Source: Colias croceus
Lineage: Eukaryota; Arthropoda; Insecta; Lepidoptera; Pieridae
Direction: 5' to 3'
Assembly: GCF_905220415.1 (NCBI RefSeq)
Contig: NC_059541.1
Location: 1,810,501 to 1,874,500, forward strand
DNA: 64,000 nt
Part shown: positions 56,424 through 64,000 of the stretch, piece after piece
Layout: every line of letters starts with the position of its first letter
How positions within the stretch are numbered: the first letter of the stretch is position 1
Position numbers and translations under genes: made by a program
Notes under the pieces: model-generated
What the model was told of the DNA's origin: nothing
Databases searched by the model: none
The model's input: the letters and a program-made list of their open reading frames with translations, nothing else

Positions 56424-56462
56424 TGTTGCTCGGCGCTCTCCTGTGGACCTATGCTGTTCATA
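56423..56462 (+). CDS. Putative first exon of a secreted protein (signal-peptide start)
   Basis: ATG at 56423 opens MLLGALLWTYAVH, a short hydrophobic run fitting the core of a signal peptide. After one further base comes GTAAAA, a plausible donor at 56463, giving a phase-1 exon. Phase 1 is what an Ig-domain exon such as 17651-18013 requires upstream, so a neighbouring Beat-like or other secreted paralogue is possible. The rest would lie beyond 64000, since no matching exon is seen after it. Unspliced, the frame ends after 30 codons. The call rests on the promoter, hydrophobicity and phase, not on homology. Confidence 0.45.
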
Positions 56463-57725
56463 GTAAAAGGATAGCGCAAGCCGCGATCTATCGTAATAGA
56501 TCGCGGAGATTTTGACTTGCGTTAAATTGAATAAGCCCTCTTAACTCGAGCAGTAAATTATGATTGTATTAATTCGGGTTAATTTACATCAAATTTAATA
56601 CCACAATTAACATCCAAACCATTGAGGTATTATTACTAGATAAGGCACCACGAACAAAATCTAAGCGATAAGCGCGGCAGCGCTGGGCGGCTATTGAGTC
56701 AGACACTTTGTAGATATTCTGCCTCTTATTACTTATAAATTAAAACCAATCAATGTAACAAATAAATATTGTTTATCTTATTGTAAAAATACGAATAAAC
56801 TTATCAATTAAAACCGATCAACGTAACAAAAAAAAATGAGTTTGAGACGATGGACTCTAAATCGTGTTTCATATTATAGTGTAGTAGCGATGTCCTCTCT
56901 AGTACGTAGTACATAGTAACTCAATGATCCAAACATACGAATTTTCACATTTATAAGTGGGATTATGTTGTCGTATATAAGCTTGTAGTATATAATTTAA
57001 TTCGAAATGACGGCTTTGTTACCCAGTACTCTTTGAATATTAAAGTATGCCAATTACAACTCGAAATTACTTTTAACAAAGGGAATAATTCAGGAGTCTT
57101 GAGTACGGGAGATGGTCTTCTTGTTATAATTATTATGATTGAAATATGCGTATAGTATGAGCTTACAAAATGACTACGCTCTGTAGATAATGATAGATAT
57201 AATTTGGACACAGTCGGCAATCATTTAGTTATCTGTAGTGTAGTGTTAAATGCGTAATTGTATTATGAAGAGGTTAGTTTATTAAGTTAGATTATTAAGT
57301 CTTAAAGTTGTGGAGTTGAGAAGATGATACAACTACATTATACATACAAAAGTTGAACGGACAAACAGATGTGAAATTCTATTGTGAAACGCATTTTCGC
57401 CTCATAAGCCTTACGCCTTACTTTAATCAAGGTACAATCTAAATAATTATAACCTCATAAAAATAGCGTGTTATATAACTTAAACTCATGTGACAGTTTA
57501 AAAACTGCAGTTTGTCCTTTTTGTGTGTATCAATAATGTTGGAAACCAGATCAAATTTATTAGTCCCTTTGTCTGTCATGAACTTTTTGTTACATTGAGA
57601 CTGTGGCAACAATTTCAAATGAATATTGTAACTCTTGAAAAGTTTTAAATTCCCGTAAAATTTCGACACAAAGTTTCTTTCACGTGACATGAAAGGTCCT
57701 TCAAAACGTGATATCTGGAAATGTT
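56463..57725 (+). other. Sequence after the putative donor, no exon seen
   Basis: If the exon above is real this is its first intron. It carries a perfect hairpin at 56481-56506. Minus-strand frames at 56963-57220 and 57439-57690 are unsupported. Confidence 0.4.
56481..56506. repeat. GC-rich perfect hairpin next to the putative donor
   Basis: CCGCGATCTAT and ATAGATCGCGG form an 11-bp stem with the loop CGTA, 18 bases past the putative GT donor. The T-poor 3' side makes a terminator unlikely. Confidence 0.75.
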
Positions 57726-58631
57726 TTAGGGCCGATTTTTCAATGCCCAGATAAACAGTCTAATAACTACCCCTCGAATAGATTTATTCAATTGCTTATC
57801 TAACTCATAACGGCTCGCCTATTTTTCAATCGTGATTTATTTGATGAATAACTATCTGACCAAATATTTCCATATTGGCAGCTCAGCCCCCCTAGCCAAG
57901 TGGTTTTCTGTTAGCGTAGCGTTCAATAGAATAGACTACGAATGTATGAGATTGACGTAAGTTGTAGATAAACGTATCTACAGCTTACGTCAATCTCATA
58001 CATTCGTAGTCTATTCTATTGAACGCTATGCTAACAGAAAGCCACTTGACTAGGGGGGCTGCTCTTGGAGTGGCGAAACAAACATATTAAATTAGTCAGG
58101 TTAGAGCGGGATAGAGTCAACTTGCAATATGTCAACAACCGTCATTATGACTCACGTCAGGAGTGCATTTTAAGTTTATCTTGTGTTCTATGATTGTTGA
58201 TTATTGTTTTGATTCGAGTAAAGAGTTTTGATTAAATTTGTGTTAAAATTTATATAATTTACGATGGAAACGACATAAAGGCAGCGTCCGGCAAATTTTC
58301 AATGGCATGATCATCAGTAGGTACTATCAAAAACATCAATTTCAATATGATTTTAATTGATAATTATTTTATAGAAAGAGGCTTTATTGTAAAAATTCTA
58401 CGCTCAATATCCCAAAATATCCCAAATTTGATGCGTCAGTTGTCAAATCAAACGCCTATTCGTCGAATAGCGCGCTATCTGGCCGTTGGAGCGGCAAATA
58501 GATTTATTCCTTAAATAACGTAGTTATTAGATAGATAAGTCCTATTCGTCTATTGAAAAATTGAATATTTTGTTAACTGAAGAATAAAGTCTATCTAGCT
58601 GTTTATCTGGGCATTGAAAAATCGGCCCTTA
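57726..58631. mobile_element. Harbinger-like MITE (TTA duplication) with a nested palindrome
   Basis: TTA at 57726-57728 and 58629-58631 flanks GGGCCGATTTTTCAATGCCC and its inverted copy, which extends through AGATAAACAG. Inside, worn arms continue (CTTATCTAACT..CTATTTTTCAAT against TATTCGTCTATTGAAAAATTG). TTA plus GGGCC ends mark PIF/Harbinger. About 0.7 kb remains when the nested element (57885-58060) is taken out. No transposase. Confidence 0.82.
57885..58060. mobile_element. Near-perfect 176-bp palindrome nested in the Harbinger-like MITE
   Basis: Two arms of exactly 86 bp (57885-57970 and 57975-58060) around the loop AACG differ at about four positions. The ends are AGCCCCCCTAG / CTAGGGGGGCT. 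GCTC at 57881-57884 and again at 58061-58064 may be a 4-bp target duplication. It has no coding capacity. Confidence 0.88.
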
Positions 58632-60889
58632 ATACAAGTAAAATTCAGGATATACTTTATTGTCTTCGATTTAAAATATAAATTAATAACGACAAAGGCT
58701 TAGTAATATTAAAAGTACGGTTTTATTCGTTTTTAATTGACCTTAATTGATTCTCGAAAAATTGGTAAAATTTCTTCTTTTACAGACATGGAATACAGGG
58801 AGTGAAACTCGATTTTTATTCCACAATCTGCATTGACCGCATTCCTTTTAAATTTTTCGAAATCCTGAATTTCAACATTGCATAGAATTAAATCTCAAAT
58901 CTAATTCTTTAAATTCTTAAAACAGGTATAAATTACGTGTAAGTTGTGTTTGTTTTTTAGGATTGGTTACCTTAAATTGAAGTTCATTTTCCACCAATAC
59001 ATAGATATTGCTCATATGATTTGTCATACTTCATTTATGAGATTAAACAGTAATGAATCGGGTATTAAAGTGCCAATGAATTATGTTCTAGGAAAACAAT
59101 ACAAATAAGGGAAAAATATGTGATGAACAATGCCTACGCCTAGCTTTAACAGTCTTAACTGACTATATTGTTTGATAAGATCAAACAATAAAATATATGA
59201 AGTAGTCTACGTATTTTCTTTAATATATAATATGTTATTTTAAAGATATGTAAGTATTTCTAATACAAGATAAGAGATATCGCTGCTTTGTAGATAGTAT
59301 TTGAGGCAAGATCTAACGTTTGCTCATTTATAGAAAATTCACACACTAAATGCTTATTTGAATAAATCCTTTTCGTTTACCAAATAATTCCAAAGATTTG
59401 TAAGTAAATAGTAATAAGGGGTAAACAGAACTGATTTTGCCAAACCAAAGTATCTTTTTTTCACGAGGCGAGCTAAATATTTACATTTACCGTCGACATT
59501 CACTCGATCAGCGAATTTACGATCAAAGACGCCAGTTATCATAAACCAGTGAGTCGTAAATATGGGTTCAAACATCTATTTTCGTTACATGTTGTATTTT
59601 TACCAAAACCATCTTCATAATCTTTATGCCTTTGATTATTATCTGTGTCTCGTGGATAATTCGGAAAAGCTTCATAAGTAAATGTTTCATACAAAAGATT
59701 TTGTGATTAAACTACCTGATGGAAAATCGACGCATTTAGATAAAAAGCTTGTTTCACATTTTGGTAGTAAATTAATGCAGTATTCTAATAATACTAAATG
59801 TATTTAACTATTTAGGGAATGTACGGAATGAAATAAAAAGGCGAATTTTTTTAGACAATTTATTTATTCAATATTTACCCATTTGGTACTCTACTATCTA
59901 CTATAATACTTCTCCACCATATTGATATTTTCATGAATGCACAGTATTAAATTCTGTGTGATTTCTTGCCATCTATGAGATTTTGCATGCATGCATTCTG
60001 CATGGTGTCCAACAGCATACGTGGTTGAACTTTTTACTTTGATTAGGCTGGAATCGTCGCAAAGTATCCGTTCACAGACTGGAGCAGTGGCGATAGGTAT
60101 ACATTAAATAAAAACATTGCATTTTACGATAGTCTCGAACTACCTACGACTTCCTAGGATAAAAAACACAAAAAAGAATCCGAAATAAACGTACACGAAA
60201 AAATATCAAAATGAAATTCCACCACGATAGCAAAACAGCATGAAAAACAACCATATTTCCTTTGTCTGCAGAAACAATTTCCCACTTAGGCTATTTCACA
60301 CAGAGCGATCGAATAACCGTTGTAACAGATATCGTCGATGAAGCGGCTAATTCAATCACTGATATCTATTCACAGATCCAATTTACGTAAGAGACTTCGG
60401 AAGTTAGGCTGTTTACGCACGGGGCGATTCTCTTTATAGGTGTTGTTAACGAATTCGATTTTCTTTATCGGTTTGCTAATCCTGTGGGGTAAGGGATTTT
60501 TATGGGTAGTAATGAAAATTTATGAATGTTATGTAAGTCCAAACAAAAAAAGGTATTGAATATGGTTATTTAGTTACCAATAGACATAATAATTAGTTTA
60601 AATGCTGGCTAAAAGAAACCTAATGTCCAAATGAAATATTGACAAAAGTGAATATTTGGATTTGGTAAGTTATAGGTAGCTATAGTTCTATAACAATGCA
60701 TTATTAATCTTTAATAATTAGACCTAAAAAAATACGATCACAAAAATGAATATGAATTACTTTATCTCAACGCCTTTTACAGCATTATAATCTTATCACT
60801 CATAATATTACCTAATTATTTTACTGTGTTAAAATATAATATGTTAAAACTCTAGTAACGTACAAAAAACTATTTTAACTTTAGAAAAG
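58632..60889. other. Gene-free stretch
   Basis: AT-rich; a minus-strand frame at 59354-59575 has no recognised domain or splice context. Confidence 0.4.
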
Positions 60890-61098
60890 ACTAGCTGTGC
60901 CTCGCGGTTTTACTCGCATTGCTCCGCTTCTGTTGGTCTCAGCGTGATGTATAGCCTAAAATATCTACCTATAGCCTTTCTCGATAAATGGGCTATCTTA
61001 CACCGAAATAATTTTTCAAATCGGGCCAGTAGTTCCTGGGATGAGCGCGTTCAAACAATCAAACAAACAAACTCTTTAGATTATAATATTAGTAGATT
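60890..61098 (+). repeat. Dispersed repeat, CTAGCTGTGCCTCGCGG type (fullest copy)
   Basis: Complete block order: CTAGCTGTGCCTCGCGGTTT, GCTCCGCTTCTGTTGGTCT, CGTGATGTATAGCC, TCTCGATAAATGGGCTATCT, TTTTTCAAATCGGGCCAGTA, GCGCGTTCAAAC, an (AAAC)n run and TATAATATTAGTAGA. Confidence 0.82.
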
Positions 61099-61343
61099 AA
61101 ATATTTATCACTAGGATAAAGTATAGCGTAAGCAAAACCTTTATAGCTATTTACAACCCTATTAATGCTTATAAAAGATGAAAATCCTATTAGCAAATCA
61201 GATCAAATAAAAGTTGTATGTAATCTCATATTATGTAAAATTAATGCTATAAAATTTATATGTGTATTCGCTTTTTATCAAATTTAATAATAATTGCTCT
61301 TATATATGTAATTTTTTAGGATTTATGCAAGTGAGTTTCTATA

Positions 61344-61563
61344 TTATATTATTCCCGCGTTTTCAAAGAAAAACCCGTATAGTTCTTGTTCCTGAGGGAT
61401 TTCCGAGATAAAAAGTAGGCTATGTCTTATTCTGGGTCTTCAGCTACTTACATACCTACTGAATTTCATTGTAATCGGTTAAGCAGTATTTACGTGAAAG
61501 AGTTAACATCCATCCATCCATCGAACAATCCATCCTCATAAATTTCGCATTTATAATAGGTAT
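61344..61563 (+). repeat. Worn copy of the 29079/40133 repeat type
   Basis: CGTATAGTTCTTGTTCC, GAGGGATTTCCGAGATAAAA, AGTAGGCTATGTC and TTTCGCATTTATAATAGG occur in order. An (ATCC)n run replaces the usual ACAGACAG stretch. Confidence 0.6.
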
Positions 61564-64000
61564 ATTGTAATAGGTATAAGTAGAATTATTAGTAGAATGA
61601 ATATACCAGAAAGATTTAACTCTATTATGTCCTCACAAGTACCAACGTTCCTAACAAATAAGATTAATTTAAGACACAAGAACAAAGTTATTTATTTTTA
61701 TCATCGGTGACGTTATGTCCAAACTTTCAAACAATATGAGATATCTTTCAATTATCGTAGAACCATTTACCGTTCCTTTTTATGGTTACAGAAATAAAGT
61801 TTCACCATAACACACGGGGAAATTGATTAGGTAAGTTATTATTGGTTCGAGCGTGAGACAATGAAAGTTATAAACTATCCCGTCCCTTGGTGTTTTATTT
61901 ATGTATTTTATTTATTGGGCGATGATTCCGGAGCAATATTATTTTGAAGTAGTTCGGTGAAAGACCTTTTATAAATTTATTTATCATATAAATTATATCG
62001 ACTTTAACGAATTGTATAGCATTTCACAATCAAGAGATAAAAAAATCAAGTTGAAAGGAAATATTATGAATATTGTGCCATTTAATTTATTGATAAATAC
62101 AACGCTTTATTTAATTAATAAAGAAGCAAAAGCGTCCATGCATTCATTATAAGATAAGAATTTACATAATTCATTATAAAGAGTGTTTTAAAATTTAATA
62201 TCGTAATGATTTGGTCGTATTGAAAATATTTGGCTTATTTTGCTACAGTTGAATGGAATAAAAAAGTACTGAATTAAATAACTATAAAAGTAAAAAAAGA
62301 GATTATATAGAAATCCGAACTGTTTTTCAGATTTCGATTCAAATGTTTTAAATGAAAAATAAAATGGCCCAAATATTTTAACGTTATGAATTAAACAGTT
62401 ATTATAAATCCTTATAATAACATTGGATTCATCAAACAGCGATTATGAAAATCACATTTCTCTCATTCAAAGTTATTGAAGGCTGTCGAAAGATAACATC
62501 GCCGGAGCCACGAAATAATAATTTCATCGATATCTCGTTTTCTATTACAATTCCTTCGGATCGTTATTCGATTTACTATTCGGATAATTGTCTATTGTCT
62601 TGGGAGTTATTGTGTTTTGCTATGCGAATTTGTACCTTAGTTCTTTGGCATAAAGTTCACGAGATTTATGGTTTCGTGTTCATTTAGCAGTGATGAAGCT
62701 ATTACGCCAATTGTGATCTTCTGAGTCGTGAATGGACGTTAATACCTTGAGCAATTCTATAGTAATCATAAGAAGATAAAAATAGGTTGGTTGTATTATA
62801 TCTGGAGTGTTTGATGGGCTTATTATTTCTGTATAGACTTTTCCTTTATGCGATATAGTTATTACCCACACATAATGGCTTGTTTTATGTACTTAAGAAT
62901 AAATATGAATGTGCATTAAAATATCTATATTGCACTTTTTAATATACCAGAACCCAACTTATAAAAGTTTTGATTTGGTCTTTAATCAAAGTAAATAGGC
63001 ATACATACTCCATGCATTGTTTTATGACCGAGGTCAATAATATATATACAGTCTTAAAATATGGTAAAAAGCAACGTCTTATAACACAGATAAAGGAAAA
63101 ATTGCTAAAAGTATAAATTTTAAGTTACAAACATAATAAAAAATAGGTTTGTTAGGAGTCCAACTCGCACTTGGAGGTTTTTTTGTTTCTATTGTTTGTG
63201 AATTACTTGAAATATTAAGTAAAACTAAGTCAAAGTAGTAAGTTAAGTAAGAGAGTAAGAATATTCACGTTGCGTTAAATGTCAGAAGGCTGTTTTGAAA
63301 ATTGAGACATTGTTTTTTCCCAGTATCACAATATATTATCAATTATCATTTTTAAATGTAACTAAGTGATTTTAATACTTAAAAGACATGTGCCATTACT
63401 AAAACTGAGAGATTTGTAGTAATTTTCATTGAATTTCTTTAAGAATATTACAAAATTGTGTTTTTTATCAGTACTATGTTAGCCTTGTCAGTCCCCTGGA
63501 GGCCAAATCCAGAAAATTTAAAATATCTCACAATCTACTTAAAAAAGTGGCTGGCCCGATTTGGAACAATATATTCATTAGATTAGCTATCACATACACC
63601 CTAATTTGTAATAATCTGATATAAAAAATATAGTAAACAAAATATCCTTTAAAGTTACCCCATTTTTGTATAATCACCCATATGTATGTATATGATATAT
63701 GCAGAAATTATACGCTGCAAAATTTATATAAACTGAAAATTATAGCAAATTTGTTACAGAGCTTATTAAGTCTCTGATAACAGGTAAATCCAATCAATTC
63801 CAACCAATCCAACCTAAGAAAATTGATACGTCTGAGCCATACCTAGTACCTACATCGCATTTTATTCATGCATTACACAAACTACAACATATATTTGAAT
63901 AATCAGATACATGCAGTATATAAACACACAGTATTGATAGCATAAGTCAATTACACGAAACCCAAATACAAATAGAGAAGTCAAAGCAACACTATAACAA
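61564..64000. other. Gene-free stretch to the window end
   Basis: AT-rich. A small frame at 62445-62687 and its minus-strand neighbour have no recognised domain. It could be intron of the putative gene starting at 56392. Confidence 0.4.

Noticed and set aside
1..64000. CRISPR array, operon or prophage-type defence system
   Set aside because: No regular repeat-spacer array and no runs of long adjacent frames; introns, SINEs and RTE elements show this is an insect nuclear genome.

Overview
The window is nuclear DNA of an insect, almost certainly a moth or butterfly (Lepidoptera). It is strongly AT-rich, has kilobase-scale introns, and is packed with repeats typical of lepidopteran genomes: a tRNA-derived SINE with a (TGA)n tail, RTE-type LINE pieces, dispersed repeats beginning CTAGC..CCGCGG, TTA-flanked Harbinger-like MITEs, a TTAA-flanked piggyBac derivative and several foldback elements. 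There is no prokaryotic gene organisation and no CRISPR array.

One host gene can be assembled. Five exons on the + strand (17651-18013, 26500-26617, 32878-33047, 35552-35623, 38270-38337) join in frame through AG/GT sites with matching phases. They encode 262 residues: a V-type Ig domain, a second Ig-like domain, a short Thr/Pro/Ala linker and a C-terminal hydrophobic tail that looks like a GPI-anchor signal. The closest match I recognise is the insect Beaten-path (Beat) family of neuronal cell-surface proteins, but the paralogue cannot be named. The signal-peptide exon is not in the window or was not found. A small degraded tandem copy of the end of exon 3 lies just downstream of it, and a possible alternative or 3'-UTR exon lies at 39803.

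A second host transcription start is proposed at about 56392 (+). A TATA box, a perfect TCAGTC initiator and a DPE-like GGACA at the canonical spacing lead into a 13-codon hydrophobic start followed by a phase-1 GT donor. This resembles the first exon of another secreted or Ig-type protein whose body lies beyond the window.

Layout: 1-17650 is gene-free (intergenic or 5' intron) with several foldback elements, including a 2.2-kb element with a 9-bp target duplication and another foldback nested in it. 17651-38337 is the Ig gene with its repeat-bearing introns. 38338-56359 is a transposon-rich intergenic region: a long-TIR element carrying part of a CXC-domain protein gene, a piggyBac derivative, an RTE LINE inserted in a TIR element, and a 1.3-kb foldback with eight CAGCTG motifs. 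56360-64000 holds the putative second promoter and exon, then a Harbinger-like MITE with a nested near-perfect palindrome, then old repeats. All element boundaries were found by eye and should be read as accurate to a few bases.
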